This document shows, piece by piece, positions 21,857-29,451 of a stretch of DNA of 29,451 nucleotides (positions are counted from its first letter, which is position 1; the number at the start of each line of letters is the position of its first letter). The notes under the pieces were generated by a model, which was not told where the DNA came from, did not search any database, and was given only the letters and a program-made list of their open reading frames with translations. The translations under genes were made by a program, and so were the position numbers. This DNA is from HGM11368 sp051883415 (lineage in GTDB: Bacteria > Bacillota > Clostridia > Christensenellales > UBA3700), in NCBI GenBank assembly GCA_051883415.1, contig JBJETR010000066.1, forward strand, positions 1 through 29,451, read 5' to 3'.

Positions 21857-22836
21857 ACTCTCTTTCCTCCGCTAGCTTTGATTACTCTATTCATCACCGA
21901 CATCATCACACCGCTATCGCCGAAGTCCTGGCATATTATATAGTCGGATGTCTCTTGTGCCTCGTGCATTGCACCATATATATTTCTCGCTACTTGCTTG
22001 TCGTCGTCACCAACGTCAATAGCCCTTCTATCACCGATTTCTTGACGCCAAATAGTCGAACAAATCAATACAGGTCGACAATTTTTAGATTTTTGGTCAT
22101 ATTCTGCCACTGCACTTTCTAGGTCTTTTGCCACCACCATATTGCAAGTTGGCGCATAGTGTTTGTATTTCATTCCCGGAGCTTTAGCTACCACTACTTC
22201 TCCCGTAAAGTTGACAACTTGTCCGAGCACTTTGGCAAGGTCTTGAGCCGTGATTGCACCCGGTCTTAGTATAGTCGGCACGTCGGTCGTGGTATCCACG
22301 ATAGTAGATTCTATACCTACGTTGCAGTTGCCACCGTCGATGATGAGCGGTATTCTACCTTGCATATCGTCGTATACGTGTTTGGCGCTGGTAGGCGAAA
22401 TATGCGTTGAAGTGTTGGCTGAAGGCGCTGCTATAGGTAAACCACATTCTCTTATAAAATCCCTAGCCACGGGGTGCATAGGCATTCTTATACCTACGGT
22501 AGAGAGTCCCGCACTGACGTTGGCAGGAATCTTGTCCGACTTAGGCATAATTACGGTGATAGGTCCCGGCATAAAATTGTCTATTATTGCTTGTGCGTAA
22601 GGGCTGATATAGTCGACAAGTGGCGCTATATCCTCTTTATCCGCCACGTGTACTATCAACGGATTATCGCCAGGTCTACCCTTAGCTTGGAATATTTTGG
22701 CAACGGCATCTCTGTCAAAAGCGTTGGCACCCAAACCGTAAACCGTCTCGGTAGGAAAAGCGACGACCTCACCTTGGCAGATGAGTTCTCTTGCTCTTTT
22801 TAATGCAATTTTACCTTGTAATACTTCCGTTTTCAT
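21853..22836 (-). CDS. ywlC: L-threonylcarbamoyladenylate synthase (Sua5/YwlC type)
   Basis: The enzyme makes threonylcarbamoyl-AMP from threonine, bicarbonate and ATP for the universal t6A37 modification of ANN-decoding tRNAs. The first 200 residues form the YrdC domain, with PTETVYGLGANAF (28-40), KxR (K52, R54) in FQAKGRPGDNPL, and the STHISPTSAKHV segment. A C-terminal Sua5 domain (about 215-327) follows after the PGMKYKHYAP linker. The full two-domain length of 327 marks it as Sua5-type and not the short TsaC. Its start abuts the ZIP transporter stop, and its end overlaps the phosphatase start (ATGA). Confidence 0.95.
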   Translation of the reverse strand: MKTEVLQGKIALKRARELICQGEVVAFPTETVYGLGANAFDRDAVAKIFQAKGRPGDNPLIVHVADKEDIAPLVDYISPYAQAIIDNFMPGPITVIMPKSDKIPANVSAGLSTVGIRMPMHPVARDFIRECGLPIAAPSANTSTHISPTSAKHVYDDMQGRIPLIIDGGNCNVGIESTIVDTTTDVPTILRPGAITAQDLAKVLGQVVNFTGEVVVAKAPGMKYKHYAPTCNMVVAKDLESAVAEYDQKSKNCRPVLICSTIWRQEIGDRRAIDVGDDDKQVARNIYGAMHEAQETSDYIICQDFGDSGVMMSVMNRVIKASGGKRV

Positions 22837-23550
22837 TTATACCACGAATACAGTTATCATTCCTATTATAGTACCAACTAGTACGCCCGTCCAAGACTTT
22901 TCTCCGTCACGGTAGACGTCCTTAAGCAATTCTTTGAATACTACGAATAGCATCGCACCCGACGCAATCGCCAAAGATATTGACAAAAATGTCTCAGATA
23001 TACCCGACACTCCGTAGCCTATTATTGCCCCTAACACGGTTGGCGCACCTGCCAAAAGCCCACTGATAATCACGCTTTTGTTCTCAAACTTGCTTGCTCT
23101 TAGCGTAGCCCCGATAGCCACACCCTCTATCACGTTGTGCGATGCGAGCAATATAGTAAATGCCGTACTCATCTCCAAGGTTTCGAGTGCCCCCAGCGCA
23201 ATACCTTCGGGAAAATCGTGCAATGACATCGCAAGTAATATTATTATCCCCGTGCCGTAGTCGGGGCGAGCATGCGCCTTGGATTGCACTTTGCCGTCGA
23301 TAAACTTCGCCATAAGCGCTATCATTACAAGTGAGATAACTAGCGATATACCTACAACGACGACGTTGGACTGCTCTATAGCGCACGGCAACATATCAAA
23401 CACTACCATGGCAAGCATAAAACCTGCCGAAAAGCCAAGCACCACGCTCAATTGCGATTCTTCTTTGACTCTCACCAACAGAGCAAATACTATGCCCAAA
23501 AATGTTGCAACTACTCCACTTGCCAAGGCAAGCACAACGGAATTTATCAT
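22837..23550 (-). CDS. ZIP family divalent metal transporter
   Basis: The product imports divalent metal such as zinc, iron or manganese across the cytoplasmic membrane. The 237 residues contain about eight hydrophobic segments. The two hallmark metal-site helices are intact: HDFPEGIALG in TM4 and HNVIEGVAIG in TM5. A histidine-poor cytoplasmic loop (KVQSKAHARPDYG) precedes TM4. The ATG at 23550 was chosen because GAGG lies upstream. Extending to 23628 adds an aromatic-rich segment without a ribosome binding site. The gene leads the operon with ywlC, the phosphatase and possibly rpiB. Metal specificity cannot be told from sequence. Confidence 0.92.
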   Translation of the reverse strand: MINSVVLALASGVVATFLGIVFALLVRVKEESQLSVVLGFSAGFMLAMVVFDMLPCAIEQSNVVVVGISLVISLVMIALMAKFIDGKVQSKAHARPDYGTGIIILLAMSLHDFPEGIALGALETLEMSTAFTILLASHNVIEGVAIGATLRASKFENKSVIISGLLAGAPTVLGAIIGYGVSGISETFLSISLAIASGAMLFVVFKELLKDVYRDGEKSWTGVLVGTIIGMITVFVV

Positions 23551-23674
23551 ATATATTTTAACCTCATTGACAACAATATGCAATAAAAAGTACCAAAAAT
23601 AACAAAAAATATCCTTATACTGTTTCAAAACTTAATTTTGAAAAATTTTTTTGTTCTTTAAAAATTTTTATATA

Positions 23675-23703
23675 TTTACAAAACATAAATAATATGCTAA
23701 AAT
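23675..23703 (+). promoter_or_regulatory. Sigma-A promoter of the repeat-protein gene
   Basis: TTTACA (23675-23680) and TAAAAT (23698-23703) are separated by 17 bp. A GGGAG follows, 7 nt before the ATG at 23731. Confidence 0.8.
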
Positions 23704-23730
23704 AGATATAATAAAATTTGGGAGTATATT

Positions 23731-25533
23731 ATGTTATCTAGCGCATTGTTATCTACAACAGTTGCAAAAACCGCCGAAGAGGCTTCTTCCGGCGACTTTC
23801 TTGAAATGATCAAGACCATTATGATGGGAGATATCTCTATCGGTCCTCTCACACTTCCTATGTGGTCTTTGCTAGCAATAGTAGTCGGTATCTTCATTAT
23901 CGGCGCTATTATAGTTGGCGTTTTGGGCAAAAAGCGTGTGTCGCACTCCGAACTCAGCAACGCAGACGAGATTGTCAAGGACGTGCAAATTAAGTATGCG
24001 ATGTCAAAAAAACAATACAAGAACCCTACTCCTGCTTACGTGGAAAATAAAGAAATTCCTAATCCGGAGTCAGCTGCTACGCCTATCGAAGAGCTGGCGG
24101 AACAACTCTTTGCGACTAAACAAGAGGCTCCTGTTGACAATACCACGGGCGTAGAGGTCAACGAAGCCACCATAGAAGAAAATTGCGAGGAGAACGTTGA
24201 GCCTCAAGAAAAAACGGAAGAACAAACCGAAGAAAACTTAGAGAATGCCGAAACAACTCAGCAAACCGAAGAAAAACAACCTGAAGAGGAAATCGAAGTT
24301 CCTGTATCCGATAGATACGAAAAAGACGTAAACTTTGACGACCTCGAAATGGACGATTTGCTTGACGAAATGTTTGAAGAAAAGGCTGAAGAACCTGCTA
24401 CCGAGCCTGTCGTTGAAGAAAATGTCGAAGAGCCTACTCCTGAGCCTGTAGTTGAAGAAAAGGTTGAAGAGCCTGCTCCTGAGCCTGTCGTTGAAGAAAA
24501 GGTTGAGGAACCTGCTCCTGAGTCTGTAGTTGAAGAAAAGGTTGAAGAACCTGCTCCTGAGCCTGTAGTTGAAGAAAAGGTTGAAGAGCCTGCTCCTGAG
24601 CCTGTCGTAGAAGAAAAGGTTGAAGAACCTGCTCCTGAGCCTGTCGTTGAAGAAAAGGTTGAGGAACCTGCTCCAGAGCCTGTCGTTGAAGAAAAGGTTG
24701 AGAAACCTGCTACCGAGCCTGTCGTTGAAGAAAAGGCTGAAGAGCCTGCTCCTGAGCCTGTCGTTGAAGAAAAGGTCGAAGAGCCTACTCCTGAGCCTGT
24801 CGTTGAAGAAAAGGTTGAAGAGCCTACTCCTGAGCCTATCGTAGAAGAAAAGGTTGAAGAGCCTGCTCCTGAGCCTGTTGTAGAAGAAGTTGCGGCAGAG
24901 CAAGCCCCTACTCCTTCCAATAAGATACAAGCTACTCTAACCTCAAGCGCACCGGTTATCAAGCCTTCGAGCTCCAAAAAAGCGCCTGTTGCCAAGAAAG
25001 CAAACCTTATCAAAGCACCGTCTAGCCGTCCTGCCAACGCTAAGACCAAAAAGGCAAGCCAAGCCAAGGCAATTTCTACTCAAGCCAAAGCTACCCCTGC
25101 CAACACTATATCCAACTTTGCACCAATTACAATGGTCAACAATGACAAAGCAGTTACCATAATCAAACTTTTCGGTGACAAGATTGATCCTAAGCAAGGC
25201 AAATTCGTCGTTGAACAAATCTCTAACGAGTTGGTTAAGCCGTTTAGATTTGTCATCAAAGACAAGCAAGGCGTTACCGTATTCGTTTCGGAAGGCTACA
25301 AGATTAGACCAAGAGCCAGACAAATCGAAACGTTGCGTAAAGCCGTTGACCAAGGTAGTATAATTTATGGAAAAGATGCCAACGGCTATTTTACCTACAA
25401 ATTGATGACGCCTGACAACAAGGTATTTGGTTCGGGTATGCCAAATAGAAGCTTGGAGGCAGCTCAAAAGGACGGCGAATTCCTCAAAGTAGCCGCAGCT
25501 AAAATCAATTATATCGAAGATCCAACGGCTTAA
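23731..25533 (+). CDS. Membrane-anchored acidic repeat protein with YegP/DUF1508-like C-terminus
   Basis: The 600-residue protein has five blocks. A short N-terminus (1-45) is followed by one TM helix (about 46-70, LAIVVGIFIIGAIIVGVL) with basic residues (GKKR) after it, which predicts the C-terminal bulk in the cytoplasm. An acidic low-complexity region (about 110-215) leads into 13-14 tandem copies of the unit VVEEKVEEPAPEP (216-386). A basic K/A/P/S-rich segment (about 394-470) resembles histone-H1-like tails. The last 120 residues (481-600) contain FRFVIKDKQG, VSEGYKIRPRA and a second GYFTYKLMTPDNKVFGSG unit, which look like a tandem YegP/DUF1508 fold. The role is unknown; the architecture suggests a long membrane-tethered spacer presenting a small globular domain. 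It has its own promoter and terminator. Confidence 0.85.
   Translation: MLSSALLSTTVAKTAEEASSGDFLEMIKTIMMGDISIGPLTLPMWSLLAIVVGIFIIGAIIVGVLGKKRVSHSELSNADEIVKDVQIKYAMSKKQYKNPTPAYVENKEIPNPESAATPIEELAEQLFATKQEAPVDNTTGVEVNEATIEENCEENVEPQEKTEEQTEENLENAETTQQTEEKQPEEEIEVPVSDRYEKDVNFDDLEMDDLLDEMFEEKAEEPATEPVVEENVEEPTPEPVVEEKVEEPAPEPVVEEKVEEPAPESVVEEKVEEPAPEPVVEEKVEEPAPEPVVEEKVEEPAPEPVVEEKVEEPAPEPVVEEKVEKPATEPVVEEKAEEPAPEPVVEEKVEEPTPEPVVEEKVEEPTPEPIVEEKVEEPAPEPVVEEVAAEQAPTPSNKIQATLTSSAPVIKPSSSKKAPVAKKANLIKAPSSRPANAKTKKASQAKAISTQAKATPANTISNFAPITMVNNDKAVTIIKLFGDKIDPKQGKFVVEQISNELVKPFRFVIKDKQGVTVFVSEGYKIRPRARQIETLRKAVDQGSIIYGKDANGYFTYKLMTPDNKVFGSGMPNRSLEAAQKDGEFLKVAAAKINYIEDPTA
24376..24890 (+). repeat. 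In-frame 39-bp tandem repeat (about 13 units)
   Basis: The 39-bp unit encodes the 13-residue unit VVEEKVEEPAPEP. Units differ by a few synonymous changes (GTC/GTA/GTT, GAA/GAG, CGTT/CGTA) and a few residue changes (PT for PA, AT for AP, N for K). Because the period is a multiple of three, frames on both strands stay open across it. Copy number is expected to vary by slippage or recombination and may be misassembled from short reads. Confidence 0.95.
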
Positions 25534-25546
25534 GTTAATGATTAGC

Positions 25547-25578
25547 AAAAAGGAAGAGTCTAACGGCTCTTCCTTTTT
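25547..25578. terminator. Bidirectional terminator between the repeat-protein gene and the second kinase gene
   Basis: AAAAAGGAAGAG (25547-25558) and CTCTTCCTTTTT (25567-25578) form a 12-bp stem with an 8-nt loop. T runs appear on both strands, so it can serve both convergent genes. Confidence 0.92.
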
Positions 25579-25730
25579 TGTATAGTTTGTAGTTTAGTTG
25601 ATATTATATACGTTATGGCATGACGTCGTTGCACTACTTTTTGTATAGCCTTGCATGCGATACGTCGCAACTGAGTGGTAACGACGACTCTCGTATTGAG
25701 CAAAACTTTCAGCCAACCAATTATAACAAT

Positions 25731-27473
25731 TTAATCGAGTGCTTTTTTGAATGTCACCGTCATCTTAGTACCGACGCCAAGCTGGCTTTCTACGGCGATT
25801 TTAGCGTCGTGCATTTGCAAAATATGTTTGACGATTGCTAGTCCCAAACCGGTAGAAGATTCTTCCGTTCTCGTCCTCGCCTCATCTACCTTATAGAACC
25901 TCTCAAAGAGTCTATCGTGATGCTCTTTTGCAATGCCTATACCGTTGTCAGCGACGCTCAAAACTACCGAATTGTCGGTCTTTTGCACTTTTACAACGAC
26001 TTTTCCGTCCTCTTTATTGTACTTGATAGCGTTGTTGAGTAGGTTTTCGACTACGGTCTTTATCATATCCTCTTTGCCAACGATATACGCCTCTTCACCT
26101 TCTACTCTCACGCTGATATTTTTGTTAGCCGCCACGTCTTTTTGCTCTTCGACCGTCTTTTGGCACAGTTGCATAAGTTCGATTCTTTTGTCCTTTTCCA
26201 CCTCTTGTTCTGCTTCCAAACGGCTCAATTTGAGCATATCGTTGATAAGCTCCCTCATCTTTTGAGCATTTTTGTTGATTTCGCTAGCACATTTGTCAAT
26301 TGTCTTGGGATCAGAATGCATCTGCAAGATTTCGGAATAACCCACTATCGCAGTGAGCGGGGTTTTAAGCTCGTGCGACGCATTGGCAAAAAATTCGTTC
26401 CTAATCTTTTCGGCGTTGAATGCTTGAGTTACGTCGGTAAAGACCAAAATCATTTTGATATTACTAAACTCTAATTCGCTCTCGTCGTCAAACGGAACAG
26501 CCTCAACTAGATATATTTTGCCGTTTCGCTCCACAAAAACTTCGACTTTACTCTTGTTGTTGACGGCTTGTTTTATCGTTGCCACGGCTTCTAGAGTAAA
26601 GAATTCTTCTACGCTTGCGCCCGACAGGTCGTCTTGTTCAAAAATAGCATTAACCACGCTGTTTGTGAGCATAACGGTGCCCATCTTGCTTATTGCCATT
26701 ACACCTTGGTTGACTGCTTTGAGCAAAAATCTCGACTTGGATTGCTCTTGTCTAAGTTCTATCACCGAATTGGATATCTGGTCGCTGATTTCGCCTATTT
26801 GCCCAAATAGATTGTCTATATCTTCGTCGCCGTACGAGACAATATTGGCTTTTTTGTAATTGCCGTTGACGATTTCCTTCAACGAGTTGCCGACCTCTCC
26901 TATCGGTTCTACAGCGACCTTGATTGCGGAATTGATGATAATATTTGCCCCTACGAAGACCACCAAGAGTACAGCCAAAGCAAACACTATTACTATCCTC
27001 ATCATGCTGCTGTTGTAAAAAAATACCGTGCTAGTCATAACGATAAGCTCTTGCGACGTGTCTATCGCGGGATTGCTCACCAAAGTACATTTTACAAGTA
27101 TCGTTTTACCTTCTCTACGTAGTTGTTTAATATAACTAAATGTTTGTTTTTCTCTCGTGGCATCGCAAAGTTTATTTTTGAGCGTTTCGTCACTGAGCAG
27201 ACCGTACTCGATAGAATTAGCTAAAATTTCGTTGTTAGAATCCAAAATACAAACGCCGACAATATGATTGTTGACCTCTGCCACGTACTCTTCCACCTGC
27301 CTAACGTTGGTCATTTTCGCAATATCCGAAGATATTGTATTATTGGCCTTGGTAAGATTGTCCTTGACGGTGGTAAGATTGATATAATATAAAACACCAA
27401 TGCTTATGCCGGTGCTTATCAGCAAAGCAATGGTGGTGATAATAACTATTTTTAGTAGTAGTTTATTTTTCAT
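25731..27473 (-). CDS. PhoR-like sensor histidine kinase, second copy
   Basis: The 580-residue kinase has TM1 (about 8-31), an extracytoplasmic domain (32-155), TM2 (about 157-181) and a HAMP-like region (182-235). A PAS-like domain follows (about 245-350). The HisKA motif NASHELKTPLTAI has phosphorylated His367. The HATPase domain shows the N box (ENLLNNAIKYN, 476-486), G1 DNGIGI (509-514) and G2 TGLGL (541-545). Architecture and motifs parallel the phosphate-operon kinase at 8841-10553, so the two are paralogues. The extracytoplasmic domains share little by eye, implying different signals. The ATG overlaps the partner regulator by 11 bp. No obvious target operon lies next to it, so its stimulus is unknown. 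Confidence 0.93.
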   Translation of the reverse strand: MKNKLLLKIVIITTIALLISTGISIGVLYYINLTTVKDNLTKANNTISSDIAKMTNVRQVEEYVAEVNNHIVGVCILDSNNEILANSIEYGLLSDETLKNKLCDATREKQTFSYIKQLRREGKTILVKCTLVSNPAIDTSQELIVMTSTVFFYNSSMMRIVIVFALAVLLVVFVGANIIINSAIKVAVEPIGEVGNSLKEIVNGNYKKANIVSYGDEDIDNLFGQIGEISDQISNSVIELRQEQSKSRFLLKAVNQGVMAISKMGTVMLTNSVVNAIFEQDDLSGASVEEFFTLEAVATIKQAVNNKSKVEVFVERNGKIYLVEAVPFDDESELEFSNIKMILVFTDVTQAFNAEKIRNEFFANASHELKTPLTAIVGYSEILQMHSDPKTIDKCASEINKNAQKMRELINDMLKLSRLEAEQEVEKDKRIELMQLCQKTVEEQKDVAANKNISVRVEGEEAYIVGKEDMIKTVVENLLNNAIKYNKEDGKVVVKVQKTDNSVVLSVADNGIGIAKEHHDRLFERFYKVDEARTRTEESSTGLGLAIVKHILQMHDAKIAVESQLGVGTKMTVTFKKALD

Positions 27474-28161
27474 AATTCACTTTGCAAAACTTGTAGCCTA
27501 CACCTCTCACGGTTGCTATGTATTTGATTGGAGTAAACTCTTCAAGCTTGCTTCTAAGTGACTTAATGTGCATATCTAGTGTGCGAGTTTCGCCAAAATA
27601 CTCATAGTCCCACACCTTTCTCAAAATCGTTTCTCTATCTACGACTTTATCAATATTTTGCATCAAAAGCTGCAACAATTTGTACTCTTTGAGCGTCAAA
27701 TTGACTTGTTGTCCGCCCACGGTCACGATATGCTCGTCGTCGTTGATAACTATATCGTTGTAAGCAATAATCTTGTTTTCGCCCTTACCACCGACTTTGC
27801 GCAAATTGGCTTTGACTCTTGCAACAAGCTCAAACATTCCAAAAGGTTTTTCGATATAATCGTCGGCACCCATATCGAGTCCTTTGACCTTGATAGCCTC
27901 GTCGCCCTTTGCAGACACGATTATTACGGGGATATCTTGCGTGTTTTTGTCTTCTTTTATCTTTTTGAGGGCGCTCAAACCGTCCATACCCGGCAACATC
28001 AAGTCAAGTATAATCAAATCGGCGCTATATTTGTTGAGACAGTCAAACATTGTCTCTGCCATAACAAACGTAGAGATATTAAACTCTTCTTGCGAAAAAG
28101 CCATTTCGTACATATCCCTAATGCTTTTATCGTCCTCAACTATAAAAATATTGTATTGCAT
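27463..28161 (-). CDS. OmpR-family response regulator, second PhoP-like copy
   Basis: The 232-residue regulator starts at the ATG preceded by GAGGTG at 4-nt spacing. An in-frame TTG at 28173 lies upstream of that ribosome binding site and is rejected. The receiver domain shows acidic E9-D10-D11, phosphoacceptor D53, switch Ser83 and K105 (EKPFGMFELVARVKANLR follows). The winged-helix domain (about 135-230) has WDYEYFGETRTLDMHIKSLR and VRGVGYKF. It is closely similar in layout to PhoP at 10550-11212, including the GETRTLDMH recognition-helix region, so overlapping DNA targets are possible. It heads a two-gene operon with the kinase. Confidence 0.94.
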   Translation of the reverse strand: MQYNIFIVEDDKSIRDMYEMAFSQEEFNISTFVMAETMFDCLNKYSADLIILDLMLPGMDGLSALKKIKEDKNTQDIPVIIVSAKGDEAIKVKGLDMGADDYIEKPFGMFELVARVKANLRKVGGKGENKIIAYNDIVINDDEHIVTVGGQQVNLTLKEYKLLQLLMQNIDKVVDRETILRKVWDYEYFGETRTLDMHIKSLRSKLEEFTPIKYIATVRGVGYKFCKVNYEK

Positions 28162-28184
28162 TTTGCACCTCAATTAACTTTTAT

Positions 28185-28213
28185 ATTATATCATAATAAA
28201 AATATAAAGTAAA
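28185..28213 (-). promoter_or_regulatory. Promoter of the second two-component operon
   Basis: TTTACT (28208-28213) and TATAAT (28185-28190) are separated by 17 bp on the minus strand. The ATG is 23 nt beyond the -10 box, with GAGGTG between. Confidence 0.75.
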
Positions 28214-28238
28214 TAGCCCGATAAAAAATAAACTTCAA

Positions 28239-29096
28239 TCAAATCTTTTCTATCGTAAAATATTCATCAATAAACTGCCATACTTCGTCGTCGTACTCAC
28301 CGCCGATAGAATAGTTGTCGCTATTGAAGCCATGTCCCGCATTTTCAATAATTTTCAAAGTGCAATGTTCGTACTTATTCGCTGCACGTTGAGAATAGGA
28401 TGAATTGACGATAAAATCGTTGCTTCCGTGGATAATCAATACATTGCCGCCGAATTCCCCTATATTATCATACACGTCAAAATCTTTGAGAGTATCACAA
28501 AATGCTTGTCCGTAGGTATTGAACATTCCGTTGCCAAAGCTTGAAAAAACGGAAACAATTTCCGGTATATTAAATGCGGGATACAACAAAATCTCTCCCT
28601 TGATGCACGCATTGTCCTCTGCTGTCAAAGCACACACCAGACCGCCCATACTAGTTCCAAACAGATATATGGAGTTTTCGTCCACATTCTCAAGCTTTGT
28701 CATCGCATCAATCACGGCTTTCAAATCGTCACACTCACTAAAAACCGTCATATCTGCTTGATTTCCTCCGCTTCTACTATTACTACTTCCTCCGCAAAAA
28801 TCAAAGGCATAGGCAATGAAGCCTCTTTTTGCAAATCCTACGGCGTATTGGCTTAAAGAGTCACTAGTAAGATTAGCACTATGAGCCAATATAACCAAAG
28901 GCTTCTCGCTATTTTGACAAATAGGAAGGTATAATCTTCCATAAATATCCAAGTTACCATTTTTTACGACTAATTCGGTGATTTCGTATTCAAAATTGTA
29001 TGTTTTTTCTTCATTTTGACAAGCAGACATTGTAAATAATGAAAAAAATACGAGTATAATAACTACTAAAATCAAAATATGGTTTGATTTATTCAT
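28239..29096 (-). CDS. Lipoprotein alpha/beta hydrolase
   Basis: The precursor has a hydrophobic signal and a lipobox MSAC, so it is an exported, lipid-anchored enzyme. The mature part is an alpha/beta-hydrolase of the S33/dienelactone-hydrolase-like group: ILAHSANL near the oxyanion hole, nucleophile elbow FGTSMGG, an acid in IHGSNDFIV, and catalytic His in NAGHGFNS. It probably cleaves an ester or peptide bond at the cell surface; the substrate is unknown. Two ATGs are possible. The one at 29096 has AGGAG at 9-nt spacing, whereas the one at 29102 has only 3 nt, so the later start is preferred (285 residues). It has its own promoter and sits just downstream of an rRNA operon end. Confidence 0.85.
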   Translation of the reverse strand: MNKSNHILILVVIILVFFSLFTMSACQNEEKTYNFEYEITELVVKNGNLDIYGRLYLPICQNSEKPLVILAHSANLTSDSLSQYAVGFAKRGFIAYAFDFCGGSSNSRSGGNQADMTVFSECDDLKAVIDAMTKLENVDENSIYLFGTSMGGLVCALTAEDNACIKGEILLYPAFNIPEIVSVFSSFGNGMFNTYGQAFCDTLKDFDVYDNIGEFGGNVLIIHGSNDFIVNSSYSQRAANKYEHCTLKIIENAGHGFNSDNYSIGGEYDDEVWQFIDEYFTIEKI

Positions 29097-29124
29097 AATC
29101 ATACACTCCTATAATATTTTCTTA

Positions 29125-29153
29125 TTTATAGCACAAATTATAAGTGTTGTCAA
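29125..29153 (-). promoter_or_regulatory. Sigma-A promoter of the hydrolase gene
   Basis: TTGACA (29148-29153) and TATAAA (29125-29130) are separated by 17 bp on the minus strand. The leader would be about 20 nt and includes the AGGAG. Confidence 0.88.
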
Positions 29154-29187
29154 TGCAAGTCACAATACAATACGTCTCGTATTTTAC

Positions 29188-29214
29188 AAAAACATCGACA
29201 CGTATCGAGTTTTT
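29188..29214. repeat. Short palindromic intergenic repeat, copy C
   Basis: AAAAAC (29188-29193) and GTTTTT (29209-29214) flank TCGA-CACGTA-TCGA, giving a hairpin with one bulged base. The core GACACGTATCGAGTTTTT matches copies at 8031-8052 and 20004-20036. A separate small inverted repeat AATACG-TCT-CGTATT lies just to its left (29169-29183). Confidence 0.6.
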
Positions 29215-29393
29215 AGGCAAAAATCTTATAGGTAAAAATTGCCGGAGATTAGTAGCACTTTTAAACACTTCGACACCAACGTAATACATAAAAATATAAT
29301 CAAAATATAACTAGATTGGTTTGTATCACCAAACTATATCCATACGTAGCTTTTTGAAAATATATAATTACCACTGAAAACAATAATAAAAGC
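29215..29393. other. AT-rich non-coding stretch between an rRNA operon end and the hydrolase gene
   Basis: I see no open frame with a ribosome binding site, no tRNA and no recognised RNA in this stretch. A weak partial match to the palindromic repeat (ATACGTAGCTTTTTGA) lies at about 29343-29358. Confidence 0.4.
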
Positions 29394-29423
29394 ACAAAAA
29401 AAGACAAGCATATCGCTTGTCTT
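29394..29423 (-). terminator. Terminator of the rRNA operon
   Basis: AAGACAAGC (29401-29409) and GCTTGTCTT (29415-29423) form a perfect 9-bp stem with a 5-nt loop. On the minus strand a T run follows. It starts 3 bp after the inferred 5S rRNA end. Confidence 0.92.
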
Positions 29424-29425
29424 AA

Positions 29426-29451
29426 TGGATCCGGCAGCGTCCTACTCTCCC
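29426..29451 (-). rRNA. rrf: 5S ribosomal RNA, 3' end (partial)
   Basis: Read on the minus strand, the window edge gives GGGAGAGTAGGACGCTGCCGG. This is the 3' part of bacterial 5S rRNA; Bacillus 5S ends with GUGAGAGUAGGACGCCGCCAAGC. A strong terminator follows directly. The rest of the gene lies beyond the window. The 3' boundary is approximate because its pairing partner at the 5' end is not visible. Confidence 0.85.

Noticed and set aside
24376..24890. CRISPR-like array
   Set aside because: The repeats are contiguous 39-bp units with no unique spacers, are in frame within a large ORF, and have no cas genes nearby.
24238..25067. Long open frames on the minus strand across the 39-bp repeat
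   Set aside because: The repeat period is a multiple of three, so several frames stay open automatically. The translations are low-complexity mirror images and have no ribosome binding site.
25620..25841. Small plus-strand ORF after the repeat-protein gene
   Set aside because: It has no ribosome binding site, overlaps the conserved 3' end of the second kinase gene, and has no recognisable features.
28162..28173. Upstream TTG start for the second response regulator
   Set aside because: It overlaps the GAGGTG ribosome binding site, and the following ATG gives the normal receiver N-terminus.

Overview
The window looks like a chromosomal segment of an uncultivated-type Bacillota (Firmicutes, probably Clostridia). 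Ribosome binding sites are strong Gram-positive AGGAGG types and sigma-A promoters are near-consensus. GlyRS is the dimeric, zinc-containing type. The pst cluster carries phoU-phoPR, an ECF S component sits with a type III pantothenate kinase, and a tsaC / arginine-phosphatase / rpiB run matches the ywlC-E-F neighbourhood of Bacillus subtilis. No phage, insertion sequence, CRISPR array or tRNA was found. Gene density is high and most genes are on the minus strand.

Layout. (i) 1-5490, minus: an operon of an ECF S component, coaX, hom, two small tail-anchored proteins, uvrB and the first codons of uvrA. (ii) 5491-6560: a non-coding stretch with two terminator-like hairpins, a small membrane protein whose promoter abuts its start codon, and a 74-residue protein with 19 cysteines. 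(iii) 6567-8733: glyQS (plus), convergent with a QueG-like double 4Fe-4S protein. (iv) 8841-15474, minus: a complete phosphate-starvation unit, pstS, a fused pstC-pstA, pstB, phoU, phoP and phoR, with a three-repeat Pho-box candidate upstream and an internal promoter before phoU. (v) 15642-19920: guaB, divergent from a large cytoplasmic GH3 glycosidase. (vi) 20047-23550, minus: a lipoprotein, rpiB, a YwlE-type phosphatase, tsaC and a ZIP metal transporter. (vii) 23731-25533, plus: a membrane-anchored protein with a 39-bp in-frame tandem repeat and a C-terminal YegP/DUF1508-like domain. (viii) 25731-29096, minus: a second PhoPR-like two-component pair and a lipoprotein alpha/beta hydrolase. (ix) The right end is the 3' end of a 5S rRNA with its terminator, so an rRNA operon reads in from beyond the window on the minus strand.

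The most unusual object is the phosphate-binding protein PstS. Its two halves are in swapped order: the segment that is normally C-terminal follows the lipobox, and the segment that is normally N-terminal closes the protein. This is a natural circular permutation, and it sits next to a single-chain PstC-PstA permease. Other points of interest are the cysteine-rich mini-protein, two genes with a TATAAT box exactly 6 nt before ATG (probable leaderless mRNAs), a short palindromic intergenic repeat present three times, the variable-number repeat protein, and a pair of adjacent tail-anchored, winged-helix-like proteins.

All functional calls come from reading motifs by eye. No database search was run, so taxonomic placement and novelty remain inference.
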